Source: Paenibacillus sedimenti (GTDB lineage: Bacteria > Bacillota > Bacilli > Paenibacillales > NBRC-103111). From it: a stretch of 64,000 nucleotides of DNA. Position 1 is the first letter of the stretch. Every line of letters starts with the position of its first letter. The notes under the pieces are model-generated. The model saw only the letters and a list, made by a program, of their open reading frames with translations, did no database searches and had not been told where the DNA came from. Where the stretch lies: NCBI RefSeq assembly GCF_014534655.1, contig NZ_JACVVD010000002.1, positions 800,313 through 864,312 on the forward strand, given 5' to 3'. The translations under genes were made by a program, and so were the position numbers. Shown piece after piece: positions 8,970 through 18,120 of the stretch.

Positions 8970-10106
8970 GTGAAACCGATTGATCGCATCTTACAAAAAT
9001 CACTTTCGGGCGGACGAATCGATGTGGAAGAATGCATCACGCTGTTCGAGTCCGATCAAATAGAGAAGATTGGCGATACAGCCAACCAAATTATGAAAAA
9101 ATGGCATCCGGACCCGATCACTACGTTCGTTATTGGCCGAAATATTAACTACACCAATATCTGCGATGTATATTGTAGATTTTGCGCGTTTTATCGCGCC
9201 CCGGGATCGGCTGAAGGTTATGTACTCCCGGATGAAACGATATTCCAAAAAATTCAAGAAACTCTTGATGTAAACGGGACAGAGATTCTTATGCAAGGCG
9301 GTACGAATCCGAACTTGCCTTTCAGTTATTACACGGATCTCTTGCGTGAAATTAAAAAGCGTTTCAACATTACGATGCACTCTTTCTCGCCGGCTGAAAT
9401 CATGAAAATGAAAGATGTTTCAGATGGTTTGTCACTGGAAGAAGTCGTACGCCAATTGCATGAAGCAGGACTGGATTCCCTTCCAGGCGGCGGCGCCGAA
9501 ATTCTGGATGATCGTACAAGACGCAAGATCAGTAAGCTGAAAGGCTCTTGGCGAGATTGGATGGACGTCATGCAAACCGCGCACAAACTGGGCATGCACA
9601 CAACAGGCACCATGGTTATCGGTTTCGGTGAGTCGATGGAAGAGCGTGCGCTCCACATGTTGCGCATTCGTGACGCACAGGACGATGTGCTGCTCCAGAA
9701 GCTGAATACGCCTGGCTTCCTTGCGTTCATTCCTTGGACATTTCAACCGGACAATACGAACATGAAAGCGGAGAAAGTGACGCCTGAGGAATACTTGAAA
9801 ACGCTGGCGATCAGCCGTATCATGCTTGATAACGTACCGAACTTCCAGTCGTCATGGGTGACGATGGGTCCAGAAATCGGTAAGCTTACACTCAGCTACG
9901 GCTGTAACGATTTCGGCAGCACGATGATCGAGGAAAATGTGGTATCCGCGGCGGGTACGACGCACAAGGTTAACGTCAGTTCGACACTGCAAATTATCCG
10001 CGAAGCGGGTAAAATCCCGGCGCAGCGCAACACGAAATACGAAATCCTGCGCGTGTTCGACGACGAAAACGTAAAAGTGGATCGGGATTTTGTGATGCAA
10101 AACTAG
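8970..10106 (+). CDS. mqnC: Cyclic dehypoxanthinyl futalosine synthase (radical SAM)
   Basis: MqnC is a radical-SAM cyclase of the futalosine route to menaquinone. The 378-residue product begins at a GTG (8970) with an AAAGGAGTGAG site. The Fe-S motif CxxxCxxC is CDVYCRFC near residues 65-72, followed by the glycine-rich MQGGTNPNLP, and later LPGGGAEIL and TGTMVIGFGE, all typical of MqnC/MqnE/CofH-type enzymes. No other mqn gene is in the window, so the rest of the pathway is elsewhere. It is monocistronic between terminators. CofH or MqnE are the alternatives; the WMDVMQTAHKLGMHTTGTM stretch favours MqnC. Confidence 0.9.
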   Translation: MKPIDRILQKSLSGGRIDVEECITLFESDQIEKIGDTANQIMKKWHPDPITTFVIGRNINYTNICDVYCRFCAFYRAPGSAEGYVLPDETIFQKIQETLDVNGTEILMQGGTNPNLPFSYYTDLLREIKKRFNITMHSFSPAEIMKMKDVSDGLSLEEVVRQLHEAGLDSLPGGGAEILDDRTRRKISKLKGSWRDWMDVMQTAHKLGMHTTGTMVIGFGESMEERALHMLRIRDAQDDVLLQKLNTPGFLAFIPWTFQPDNTNMKAEKVTPEEYLKTLAISRIMLDNVPNFQSSWVTMGPEIGKLTLSYGCNDFGSTMIEENVVSAAGTTHKVNVSSTLQIIREAGKIPAQRNTKYEILRVFDDENVKVDRDFVMQN

Positions 10107-10135
10107 CTTTTTGGACATTTAGCTACGAATGATAT

Positions 10136-10181
10136 AAAAACGCTCTTCTCACTTTCATAGAAGGTGAAAAGAGCGTTTTTT
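10136..10181. terminator. Bidirectional terminator between mqnC and the GGDEF gene
   Basis: AAAAACGCTCTT and AAGAGCGTTTTTT arms with an inner CTTTC/GAAGG helix. Confidence 0.88.
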
Positions 10182-11250
10182 AGTTTGTCTTCAGCAGCGG
10201 AAACGTATGGATGACGGTTTTGTTTTTACCTGTCTTCTTGGCTGTATAGAGCGATTGGTCTGCTCCGCCAAAGAACTGCTCTTTACCCATTCCTTTGCTA
10301 TATTCGCAAAGGCCGATGGAGATGGTCACAGCTTGGCCGCTAAGCTCGTCGTATTTGGTCTGAGAAACATGCCAGCGGATCCGTTCTAGAATTTCATAAA
10401 TTCCATCCGTGCTCTTTTCAGTGAAAATAACCGCGAATTCCTCGCCGCCGTACCTAGCGGCAAAATCATTTAACCCTACGCTTTTTTTCAATATTCCGCT
10501 TACGCTGGTCAATACGGCATCGCCGGCCCGATGTCCGTAGGTGTCATTCACTTTCTTGAAATTATCGATATCAAGTACGGCAAGATGGATGCACAAGTGA
10601 CCGGACTCGCTTTGTTCAATTAGTTTTTCCAAATATTCATGAAAAGTAATATGGTTGTAGAGGTCTGTCAGCGCATCCGTCTTGGACAGCTTATCCATAA
10701 TGATATTTTTAATCATAAGCTCTTGTTTGAGTTCAGTCGTGGCATGCAGGTTAGCAAGAATTTCTACGCCGCGCTTCATAATACCGAATGCGATGAGAGT
10801 TGCTAATCCAAGGATTGGAATAGCTGCAAGTAAATCCGAGAGGTTAAAAAGGATTGTTAGGGACAGCAGGGAAAGAACGACTGAAATTAGAAATTTTGCG
10901 CGTTGAAAGTAAAAGATGGATACCAAAATGGGGATCAACACATAGAGCGGCGCCATTTTCACATCGTAGTTGAAATAAATGATTGTAAACGTCAGAAAGG
11001 AACCGCCGATTAAGATGAAATAATCAAGCGTTTGTTGCGATAATCTATAGGCAGCTTCCATTCCAGCCATGATAAGAACCATGATTAGCGTGGGAATTAA
11101 GATATGATTGGCGGTGATATGTTCTTGGGTTTCCACTTTGAGAAAGTAAAAAAACTCAACAGGAATTTGAATAAGGACAAGACCCCAATAAATGTGAAGC
11201 AGCTTGCGGTTCCAGTTCTGTTTGTCTGGAATATATGCGTTAATATGCAT
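10180..11250 (-). CDS. Membrane-bound diguanylate cyclase (GGDEF domain)
   Basis: Predicted to make cyclic di-GMP. The N-terminal ~185 residues hold about six hydrophobic helices (starting LLHIYWGLVLIQIPVEFF), with no recognised ligand domain. A GGDEF domain covers about 190-350: substrate-binding DIDNFKKVNDTYGHRAGD, then the active-site RYGGEEF near residues 264-270, a GGEEF variant that is catalytically competent in the family. An RxxD inhibitory site is not evident in the usual place. It is monocistronic, divergent from ytxC, and has no EAL partner nearby. Confidence 0.93.
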   Translation of the reverse strand: MHINAYIPDKQNWNRKLLHIYWGLVLIQIPVEFFYFLKVETQEHITANHILIPTLIMVLIMAGMEAAYRLSQQTLDYFILIGGSFLTFTIIYFNYDVKMAPLYVLIPILVSIFYFQRAKFLISVVLSLLSLTILFNLSDLLAAIPILGLATLIAFGIMKRGVEILANLHATTELKQELMIKNIIMDKLSKTDALTDLYNHITFHEYLEKLIEQSESGHLCIHLAVLDIDNFKKVNDTYGHRAGDAVLTSVSGILKKSVGLNDFAARYGGEEFAVIFTEKSTDGIYEILERIRWHVSQTKYDELSGQAVTISIGLCEYSKGMGKEQFFGGADQSLYTAKKTGKNKTVIHTFPLLKTN

Positions 11251-11384
11251 CTATACTCACTCCACTAATATCCTACTCAAGAACTACTGTAATATATATC
11301 ATAACATGAATAAGGAAAGGATTGGAATAACTTTCCGTAAAGTTCGACAGGACCTGAGCAAAAGGAAATGGCAAATTGTTCGTT

Positions 11385-11414
11385 GTATATCTGATTCCGA
11401 TCGACCATATACTT
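11385..11414 (+). promoter_or_regulatory. Candidate sigma-E-type promoter for ytxC
   Basis: GTATATC at 11385-11391 and CATATACTT at 11406-11414 with 14 bases between resemble the mother-cell sigma-E pattern (ATAtt, then CATAcaNT), about 40 bases upstream of the gene. This is a visual match only. Confidence 0.4.
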
Positions 11415-11452
11415 GTAAGAGGATACACCTACAGCCGGAAAGGAGTGAGCCC

Positions 11453-12394
11453 ATGGATTGGTTTACGATTAAGATGATGAGCGTCAATGAGTCATATGTT
11501 CGTTTGCTAAGCTCTCAGATTGAGAATGAGCTGCGGCTTTTACATAGCGTACAAGGCGGTTTGACCGTTCACTATGATTTGTATGATAATTACGCGCATA
11601 TTCGTGGTGTAGTGATGATCCAAGAGCAGGAAACAGTGACTTTGCGTAAGGAAATCATGGAAGCACTTGCCGGTGTACTTGCTGAGCATATAATGGCCGA
11701 GAAAGAATTGCAGATCCTTCGTCAACTGATTATAAAAGAATTTAAATACGAGGCCAAGGAAGATCTGGAGCCGATTGAGGGTTATTGTAAACAGTTTTTA
11801 TACGGAGAGGCTGATTCGGGAGAATCCAGCGCACCTAATTCCGAAGAGGGAAGGCTTCGCAGAAAACAGCTGCTTGTCCAGCCGTTAATGCAATACTTGG
11901 ACGAGAATTCAGAACTCAATTTGGAAGGTTTTCTAAAATTCCGGGTTTTTGATTATTTGGAAGAGCTAAGAGAAATTGCTGAATATGCCATTGACGAATT
12001 TATGATGGATCGTCAATACCAAGAGTTTATTTCGCTCTTGCAGTACTTTGTGTATATTCAAGAGGCGAAGATTCCGGCTGCCCACCTGATTCATAAGGGA
12101 GGCCATGAGTTTGTCATTTTAAATGATAAGCTGGAGCCAATCGATGCCAACGAATTCGATGCTACTTTTAAACTTGAAGTGCTGGAGAAAGATATTAATT
12201 TTGAGGATATGATTGTAAGCACGCTGATCACGGTATCTCCTGCGAACATATATATTCACACCAGAGATCCGGAAATGACCGTCATTAAAACGATTCGGCA
12301 AATATTTGATGATCGGACAACAGTTTGCTCCTATTGCCGCACCTGCCATACGTATTTGGGAGAGGTTAAAAAGCAGGACCAACTATCCCCTTGA
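11453..12394 (+). CDS. ytxC: YtxC-like putative sporulation protein
   Basis: The 313-residue product starts at the ATG at 11453 (AAAGGAGTGAG site); the upstream part of the long frame (from 11204) is not protein-like. The sequence MDWFTIKMMSVNESYV, an acidic helical body (LNLEGFLKFRVFDYLEELREI) and a C-terminal half ending in CSYCRTCHTYLGEV are typical of YtxC. YtxC lies directly upstream of thrS in B. subtilis, and the same order is seen here. The biochemical role is unknown. The CxxC pair near the end may bind metal. A sigma-E-like promoter is visible upstream. Confidence 0.82.
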   Translation: MDWFTIKMMSVNESYVRLLSSQIENELRLLHSVQGGLTVHYDLYDNYAHIRGVVMIQEQETVTLRKEIMEALAGVLAEHIMAEKELQILRQLIIKEFKYEAKEDLEPIEGYCKQFLYGEADSGESSAPNSEEGRLRRKQLLVQPLMQYLDENSELNLEGFLKFRVFDYLEELREIAEYAIDEFMMDRQYQEFISLLQYFVYIQEAKIPAAHLIHKGGHEFVILNDKLEPIDANEFDATFKLEVLEKDINFEDMIVSTLITVSPANIYIHTRDPEMTVIKTIRQIFDDRTTVCSYCRTCHTYLGEVKKQDQLSP

Positions 12395-12424
12395 CCTTGC
12401 CCGGTAAGCCAATTATAATAATGA

Positions 12425-12716
12425 ACGAAGGCGTTAAGATCAAAGACATGAACTATCGAGAGTGAACTGCCCAGAGAGAGGAGACCCGGCTGAAATCTCC
12501 TTCAGTGAATCGTTAGTTTACCCCTTTGTAGCCGTGTTGTGGAACTTGGCCTGCTGCAGGCTGATAGTAAACGGCACCGGAATCATTCCCGTTATCGAAT
12601 GCTGATGAGGATTCGACTTCCATTTATTTATGGATAACTAGAATCGAATTAGGGTGGAACCACGAGCTGAGCATACTCGTCCCTTTTGGGATGCAGTGTG
12701 CTTTTTTGCGTTCAAT
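12425..12716 (+). promoter_or_regulatory. T-box leader of thrS
   Basis: The leader fills the gap between ytxC and thrS. The T-box core AGGGTGGAACCACGAG is at 12651-12666, followed by a terminator at about 12670-12709 (GCATACTCGTCCC against GGGATGCAGTGTGC, then TTTTTT). The 5' domain contains an AGAGAGAGGAGACC stretch of the stem I type. By position it should respond to uncharged tRNA-Thr. The specifier triplet could not be fixed by eye. Confidence 0.93.
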
Positions 12717-12803
12717 ATTACATTTTGGGGCCTTCGCAAAGTAATAGGACTATGCTGCGAAGCATCACTTCACTTTGTGGGGTACACTTAGGAGGACCAG
12801 AAC

Positions 12804-14738
12804 ATGGTTGTACAAGTAAAATTACCTGATGGAGCTATTAGAGAGTATGCGGTCGGAACGACGATTGAGCAAGTGGCGGAATCCATTTCATCCGGCTTGA
12901 AGAAAAATGCGATTGGCGGCAAAGTTAACGGAAAATCCGTCGATTTATCCTTCTCCTTGGAGCAAGATTCCGATGTGGAAATTTTGACTCTAGATACTGA
13001 AGCGGGTCTTGAAATGTACCGTCACAGTACTGCACATTTAATGGCCCAAGCGATCAAGCGTATTTACGGTGAGAAAGCCGTGAAGCTGGGGATCGGTCCG
13101 GTCATCGAGGACGGGTTCTACTACGATATCGATCTTGAAACGCCGTTAAGCTCTGAGGATTTGGTGAAAATCGAAAAAGAAATGGAGCGCATCACGCAGG
13201 AAAATCTGGCGATTACTCGCCGTGTAGTGTCCCGAGAAGAAGCGATCCGCATTTTTACTGAGATGGAGGATCCATATAAGCTTGAGTTGATTCGTGATTT
13301 GCCGGAGGATTCGGTACTCACGATCTATGACCAAGGTGAATTCTTCGATCTTTGCCGCGGTCCTCACTTGCCTTCTACAGGCCGGATCAAAGCGTTCAAA
13401 CTACTCAGCGTAGCAGGTGCTTACTGGCGCGGCGATGCAAAAAACAAAATGCTGCAGCGTATTTACGGCACTGCCTTCCCGAAAAAAGCGCAGCTGGATG
13501 AGCACCTGCATTTGCTTGAAGAAGCGAAGAAACGCGATCACCGCAAACTCGGCAGGGAGCTCAAGATGTTTGCTTTTTCCCGGGAAGTTGGACAGGGTTT
13601 GCCGCTCTGGCTGCCTAATGGTGCAAAACTGCGCCGTACAATGGAGCGTTATATCGTTGACTTGGAAGAGCGCCTAGGCTACCAACACGTATACACGCCT
13701 GTGCTCGCAAACGTAGAACTGTACAAAACTTCAGGTCACTGGGATCACTACCATGAAGATATGTTCCCGAAAATGGTCATGGACAACGAGGAGCTCGTAC
13801 TTCGTCCGATGAACTGTCCGCATCATATGATGGTGTACAAGAGTGATATGCGCAGCTATCGCGATCTCCCGATCCGTATTGCTGAGCTTGGAACGATGCA
13901 CCGCTACGAAATGTCGGGTGCTCTGACAGGTCTGCACCGCGTCCGCGCGATGACTTTGAATGATGCGCATATTTTCTGCCGTTTGGATCAAATCAAGGAA
14001 GAGTTCTCCCGCGTTGTGAATTTAATTCGCCAAGTGTACGAGGATTTCGGGATCACGGACTACCGTTTCCGCCTGTCGTACCGCGATCCGAAGGATACCG
14101 AAAAATACTTCCAGGATGACGAGATGTGGGAAACTTCCCAAAGGATGCTTCGTGAAGTCGTTGAGGAACTAGGTTTGCCGTTCTACGAAGCTGAGGGTGA
14201 AGCTGCATTCTACGGGCCTAAGCTCGACGTACAAATCAAAACAGCGCTGAAGAAAGAAGAGACTCTCTCTACTGCACAGATCGATTTCTTACTACCTGAA
14301 CGCTTTCAGCTTGAGTATATCGGTGATGATGGACAGAAGCATCGCCCAGTCGTTATTCACCGCGGCATTATTAGTACCATGGAGCGCATGACAGCCTTCT
14401 TGCTTGAGAACTTTGCAGGAGCGCTGCCAACCTGGTTGATGCCGGTTCAAGCCAAAGTCATTCCGGTATCCCCGGCATTCGAGGAATTCTCTAATAAAGT
14501 AACTGAGCAATTGCAAGCTGCGGGCATTCGTGTGGAAGCCGATATCCGCAATGAGAAGCTAGGCTATAAAATCCGGGAAGCGCAGCTGGAGAAAATTCCT
14601 TTCATGCTCGTAGTCGGTGAAAATGAAGTGACCAACAATAGTCTGTCCGTTCGCAAGCGCGGTCAAGGCGATTTGGGCACGCACCCGATTGCGCAAGTGA
14701 TTGAAATGATCGATGAGGAAATCCGAAAAAAACAATAA
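12804..14738 (+). CDS. thrS: Threonyl-tRNA synthetase
   Basis: This class II synthetase charges tRNA-Thr. The 644-residue length is normal. Order: TGS domain (1-62), editing/SAD domain with [10 protein letters not shown] and the later [16 protein letters not shown], catalytic core with the Zn-binding Cys in [10 protein letters not shown] and class II motif 2 ([14 protein letters not shown]), then the C-terminal anticodon-binding domain from about 535 ([16 protein letters not shown]). It starts at 12804 behind GGAGG and is controlled by the T-box leader. Confidence 0.97.
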   Translation: MVVQVKLPDGAIREYAVGTTIEQVAESISSGLKKNAIGGKVNGKSVDLSFSLEQDSDVEILTLDTEAGLEMYRHSTAHLMAQAIKRIYGEKAVKLGIGPVIEDGFYYDIDLETPLSSEDLVKIEKEMERITQENLAITRRVVSREEAIRIFTEMEDPYKLELIRDLPEDSVLTIYDQGEFFDLCRGPHLPSTGRIKAFKLLSVAGAYWRGDAKNKMLQRIYGTAFPKKAQLDEHLHLLEEAKKRDHRKLGRELKMFAFSREVGQGLPLWLPNGAKLRRTMERYIVDLEERLGYQHVYTPVLANVELYKTSGHWDHYHEDMFPKMVMDNEELVLRPMNCPHHMMVYKSDMRSYRDLPIRIAELGTMHRYEMSGALTGLHRVRAMTLNDAHIFCRLDQIKEEFSRVVNLIRQVYEDFGITDYRFRLSYRDPKDTEKYFQDDEMWETSQRMLREVVEELGLPFYEAEGEAAFYGPKLDVQIKTALKKEETLSTAQIDFLLPERFQLEYIGDDGQKHRPVVIHRGIISTMERMTAFLLENFAGALPTWLMPVQAKVIPVSPAFEEFSNKVTEQLQAAGIRVEADIRNEKLGYKIREAQLEKIPFMLVVGENEVTNNSLSVRKRGQGDLGTHPIAQVIEMIDEEIRKKQ

Positions 14739-14749
14739 ATTTAAATCAT

Positions 14750-14801
14750 AATCACGAAAAAAGCAGAGGAGCCAAGCTTCTCTGCTTTTTTCGTGATTTT
14801 T
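14750..14801 (+). terminator. Terminator of thrS
   Basis: A near-perfect long hairpin, AATCACGAAAAAAGCAGAG against CTCTGCTTTTTTCGTGATT, followed by TTT. Confidence 0.9.
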
Positions 14802-14919
14802 GGGGATGGCATGCATAAATCAGCATAATTGGGAAACCTTAAACAGTGGGTCTGCATCTAGACGTATACGTGTGAAAGGAATTGGACAACCTGCTATAGT
14901 AGGGGAGGTATCAAAAATT

Positions 14920-15591
14920 ATGTTGACCGAATTGTTTAGCCAGTCCAAATGGTTCAGTATGTTGATGGTTGTTAATGTGTTGCTCGCGATTTTCGGACAA
15001 GATGAAACCAAAATCAAAGTAGCGGAGCCTCAGCAGGAAGTTCGTCCCATTACAAACAATGTTACCCATATAAAAGCTCCACAGGAAATCGATTCTTTGG
15101 TCATAAATGAGCCAGCCGCGCTACAGGTCACTCATGAACAACAACAGCGAGTCAATTACCGCTTTGTACCCAAGCTTGACTCAGACTTGTCTAAGCTTAA
15201 GGCAGTCGAAGTTGTAGCTACGGGTTATTTCGCAGGTAAAGAATCTACAGGCAAGAATCCGGATCATCCTGAATATGGAATTACCTTTTCAGGCATTAAA
15301 GTCAAGCGGGACGACAAAGCATTATCCACCATTGCAGCAGATCCGTCTGTGTTTCCGCTTGGCACCGTCTTATTTATTCCCGGTTATGGATATGGTGTCG
15401 TTGCAGACACCGGCAGTGCCATCAAAGGGAAAAAAATAGACCTTTATTTCGACACGAAAGATGCTGTGTATAAGGAATGGGGCAAGAAGACGGTAAAAGT
15501 ATTTATCGTAAAAAAGGGTAACGGCAAAGTGACTGAGCTGATTTGGAATCAGCTGAAGGATGAAATAATTTCGCCGACAAAAGCACTCTAA
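14920..15591 (+). CDS. 3D-domain cell-wall protein (YuiC/YocH type)
   Basis: Probable membrane-anchored peptidoglycan-acting enzyme, related to the lytic-transglycosylase fold of Rpf/MltA-type 3D proteins. The 223-residue product starts at the ATG at 14920 (GGGGAGG site); the longer frame from 14800 would begin in the terminator. It has an N-terminal hydrophobic segment ([16 protein letters not shown]), a linker, and a C-terminal 3D domain from about 105 ([14 protein letters not shown]). The three Asp residues lie in [20 protein letters not shown]. No LysM or SH3 domain is present. It precedes a spore-peptide gene by 78 bases. Confidence 0.88.
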   Translation: MLTELFSQSKWFSMLMVVNVLLAIFGQDETKIKVAEPQQEVRPITNNVTHIKAPQEIDSLVINEPAALQVTHEQQQRVNYRFVPKLDSDLSKLKAVEVVATGYFAGKESTGKNPDHPEYGITFSGIKVKRDDKALSTIAADPSVFPLGTVLFIPGYGYGVVADTGSAIKGKKIDLYFDTKDAVYKEWGKKTVKVFIVKKGNGKVTELIWNQLKDEIISPTKAL

Positions 15592-15669
15592 TTGATTCCA
15601 GCAGCCGGAATTTCCCGTCATAACATCCCCAATCCGGGAAATAATACGTTTTAGGGGAGGTGATGGGAC

Positions 15670-15783
15670 ATGGCAAAGAACAAAAACAATAAAAACAAAC
15701 AAGCTCCAGACGTAGAGTTTGCTGCGGAAACATCAGTACCTAACAAGCAGCAAAATAATCAGCTAAACCAAACAAATAAGTAA
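15670..15783 (+). CDS. Gamma-type small acid-soluble spore protein-like peptide (37 aa)
   Basis: A 37-residue peptide with a strong GGGGAGGTGATG site before the ATG at 15670. It is rich in Asn, Gln and Lys and contains VEFAAET followed by a KQQNNQ stretch. Gamma-type SASPs (SspE) carry the repeat EFASET plus QxxRxQNQQ, so this reads as a one-repeat version. Known role of the family: an amino-acid store in the spore core rather than DNA binding. It is much shorter than B. subtilis SspE (84 residues). Confidence 0.72.
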   Translation: MAKNKNNKNKQAPDVEFAAETSVPNKQQNNQLNQTNK

Positions 15784-15808
15784 TCCCAAAAGAACATAAG
15801 TAATTTTT

Positions 15809-15840
15809 AAGAAGGGCCCCGCAAGGGTCTCTTCTTTTTC
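15809..15840 (+). terminator. Terminator after the SASP-like gene
   Basis: AAGAAGGG(C)CC and GGGTCTCTTCTT arms with a TTTTT run. Confidence 0.75.
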
Positions 15841-15875
15841 GTTGTTGTCGAACCGGTTTCATCATGCTCTGTCTG

Positions 15876-15903
15876 AAAAAAAGACCTGAGAAGGTCTTTT
15901 TTT
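15876..15903. terminator. Second, symmetrical terminator
   Basis: AAAAAAAGACCT and AGGTCTTTTTTT arms with a short loop; works in both directions by structure. Confidence 0.75.
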
Positions 15904-15972
15904 CGTATGCATTATTCGATATAATGTAACAAAAAATAACATGGTTTTTTTGGGAAGGGGTGCCAGTTGCTT

Positions 15973-17493
15973 ATGAAAGTAGACACGAAACGGATCAGTT
16001 GGTTCTACGGTGTCATTATTTTAGGTAGCTCGGTAAGCGGATTAGCGATTTGGATGCCTTCTCGATGGTTGACTGCTGCTTTATTGGCGGTTTTTTTGTT
16101 TATGGGCGTCTATTCATGGTTACACAGCAGAGGAACAGCGAATGATAGTTTACATCATGCCGATCAACAAGATCAGATCCTGACGTTTGTTCAAGAATCT
16201 CAAGTCGTGGCCGATCGCTTGGCTGGAGCTGTTGAAGAGATGAACCGTTCCATTGGACAATTGACCTACATTGCCGACGCCTCCATTCAAGGGGAAGAAG
16301 AATTGAAAGCTCGCAGCAACCAAGCGGTCGAGCAGCTGCAAGAGGCTTTTGCCGCGATCCAGCAAGTGGCAGCAGCGGCTGAGCAGATTTTGGATTCCTC
16401 CGTACATATGCATCAAGAAAGCGAACAAACCAAAGATACGGTAGTTGACGTATGCCGATCGCTGAACGCTACAGATGAAGTGATGACCGATTTGCATCTA
16501 AATAACGATACGATGCAGAAGAAGATTCAGGATTTAACTATTCATACATCCAAGATTGAAGAGATCAATACTTTTATCGCGGAGGTCGTTTCCCAGACTT
16601 CATTGCTGGCTCTCAATGCATCGATTGAAGCAGCGAGAGCGGGGGAGCACGGTCGCGGGTTTTCGGTCGTTGCCCAGGAGATCAAGAAGCTGGCCGCTCA
16701 AAGCCATGAAGCGGTAACAAGATCTTCCGAGATTCTTACCTCCATCGAAAGCGGCGTCTCTCAAGTCGTTACGGCCGTTGCCGCTGAGAAACAGTCTGTC
16801 GAGCACGGAATTTCAGAAATGAAAGTGATGAAGGAGAAGATCGATACGATTTTCTCATTGATTGTTCATGTGAACAATCTCGTATCCAGTACGACAAGCT
16901 CAACCAAGCAGCAATCCGCATTAGTATCAGGTACGACGAGTTCACTTGGCCAAGTCGTCGATTTAATGAACGAGACGATGGCAAGTGTTGAGCATACGGT
17001 GGAACAAATGAAGAAACAACGACGAGAGGTGACGATGCTGCAGAATACGAATCGCAATCTGGATCGTACCTCTACAGAACTGATCGAGGCCATTCAAGCT
17101 GTTGGGGTGCAAAAGAAATCAGGGTCCGTCAATGTCAACGCGCATGACATGAAGCAAATGCTTAGTTCCCTTGTGCTAATACCTGACATTACTTCATTGG
17201 ACGAAGCGAAGCATAAGTCACATCTCAGCGAAGTGCTACAAAGAACGAACGGTATTGAAGCTATCTGGTCCAATCGTGCCGACGGCACCTTCATCTTCTC
17301 GCTCCCGGAAGCGGGGCTGGTTAATGCCAAGGGCCGGGATTGGTGGAAGTGTGCGATGAATGGAGAGCTCTTCGTTTCGCAGGAATACGTGTCAGCTATT
17401 ACCAAAAAACCATGCATCACATTGTCTAAAGCAATTTTGGATGATCATGGAGCCCCTATCGGCGTCGTCGGTATCGATTTAATGCTGAAATAG
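15973..17493 (+). CDS. Methyl-accepting chemotaxis-type protein with C-terminal Cache-like sensor
   Basis: The 506-residue product starts at the ATG at 15973 (AAGGGGTG site) rather than a TTG six bases upstream. Two closely spaced N-terminal membrane helices ([18 protein letters not shown] and [18 protein letters not shown]) leave almost no extracellular loop. A long coiled-coil signalling domain follows, with the hairpin tip [20 protein letters not shown] and [15 protein letters not shown]. The last ~115 residues ([52 protein letters not shown]) look like a Cache/PDC sensor, here predicted cytoplasmic. No HAMP domain was recognised. Confidence 0.85.
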   Translation: MKVDTKRISWFYGVIILGSSVSGLAIWMPSRWLTAALLAVFLFMGVYSWLHSRGTANDSLHHADQQDQILTFVQESQVVADRLAGAVEEMNRSIGQLTYIADASIQGEEELKARSNQAVEQLQEAFAAIQQVAAAAEQILDSSVHMHQESEQTKDTVVDVCRSLNATDEVMTDLHLNNDTMQKKIQDLTIHTSKIEEINTFIAEVVSQTSLLALNASIEAARAGEHGRGFSVVAQEIKKLAAQSHEAVTRSSEILTSIESGVSQVVTAVAAEKQSVEHGISEMKVMKEKIDTIFSLIVHVNNLVSSTTSSTKQQSALVSGTTSSLGQVVDLMNETMASVEHTVEQMKKQRREVTMLQNTNRNLDRTSTELIEAIQAVGVQKKSGSVNVNAHDMKQMLSSLVLIPDITSLDEAKHKSHLSEVLQRTNGIEAIWSNRADGTFIFSLPEAGLVNAKGRDWWKCAMNGELFVSQEYVSAITKKPCITLSKAILDDHGAPIGVVGIDLMLK

Positions 17494-17571
17494 TAGTTCT
17501 CAAAACTTATATTTTAGTGTAAAATAAGATTACTGTGATGAATGTTAACATGGGGAGACAGGTGAATTATC

Positions 17572-17949
17572 ATGTTGAATGCTTTGCGATCAGGCGTGAA
17601 AACTCAAGGTGCGTCAAGGCGAGCTGCAGAAGTGTATCCTTTCTTGGAAGCTTATATTTCTCGCAAGGAGCAGCAAGTTGCTGAAATTGAGCAAGTCGTT
17701 GAGCGCTATGAGATGAAAAGAATGAAGGAAGAGCGGGCTTATCAGTCGATGTCATCGTTGCGCCGTATGTTTTCTGGCAGGAAACCTGACCATCATCTTG
17801 CCGTTGAATATATTCATTATGTCAAGAAGCCGATGGAGCAAGTGAAGAAACTCCGTGCTGAAATTGAGCAAGCGCGTATGATATTAAATGGATCGATGCC
17901 GAATGATGTCATCTCCGTTCCTCAAGAGATTGAACAAGAATTGTCTTAA
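17572..17949 (+). CDS. Coiled-coil protein of unknown function (125 aa)
   Basis: The product is soluble and rich in Glu, Lys and Arg, with two predicted coiled-coil stretches (RKEQQVAEIEQVVERYEMK and MEQVKKLRAEIEQARMI) separated by a basic turn (RRMFSGRKPDHH). No signal peptide, membrane helix or recognised family. The start at 17572 follows a GGGGAGAC site. It lies 78 bases after the chemoreceptor gene on the same strand and ends before a strong terminator, so it may be cotranscribed. No function is inferred. Confidence 0.7.
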   Translation: MLNALRSGVKTQGASRRAAEVYPFLEAYISRKEQQVAEIEQVVERYEMKRMKEERAYQSMSSLRRMFSGRKPDHHLAVEYIHYVKKPMEQVKKLRAEIEQARMILNGSMPNDVISVPQEIEQELS

Positions 17950-17966
17950 CATAGGAAAGAAACAAT

Positions 17967-18015
17967 AATGAGGCTGCCCCTTCAGTAGTTACATCACTAG
18001 AGGGGCAGCCTCATT
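17967..18015. terminator. Strong terminator hairpin
   Basis: Perfect arms AATGAGGCTGCCCCT and AGGGGCAGCCTCATT with an 18-base loop. Confidence 0.82.
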
Positions 18016-18051
18016 ACTATTTCGCTCGTGGAAAGCGAGACTGTCTGATCA

Positions 18052-18106
18052 ATAAAAGAAGCGGCCGACCTATCAGTAGCTGGAGCTACTGTCGGACAGC
18101 CGCTTT
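18052..18106 (-). terminator. Terminator of amt
   Basis: On the reverse strand, AAGCGGCTGTCCGACAGTAG pairs with the strand ending GGTCGGCCGCTTC and is followed by TTTTATT. Confidence 0.8.
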
Positions 18107-18120
18107 TCGTTTGCGTTGTT

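Noticed and set aside
11204..11452. Upstream extension of the ytxC frame.
   Set aside because: It overlaps the divergent promoter region and lacks a ribosome site; the ATG at 11453 has a strong one.
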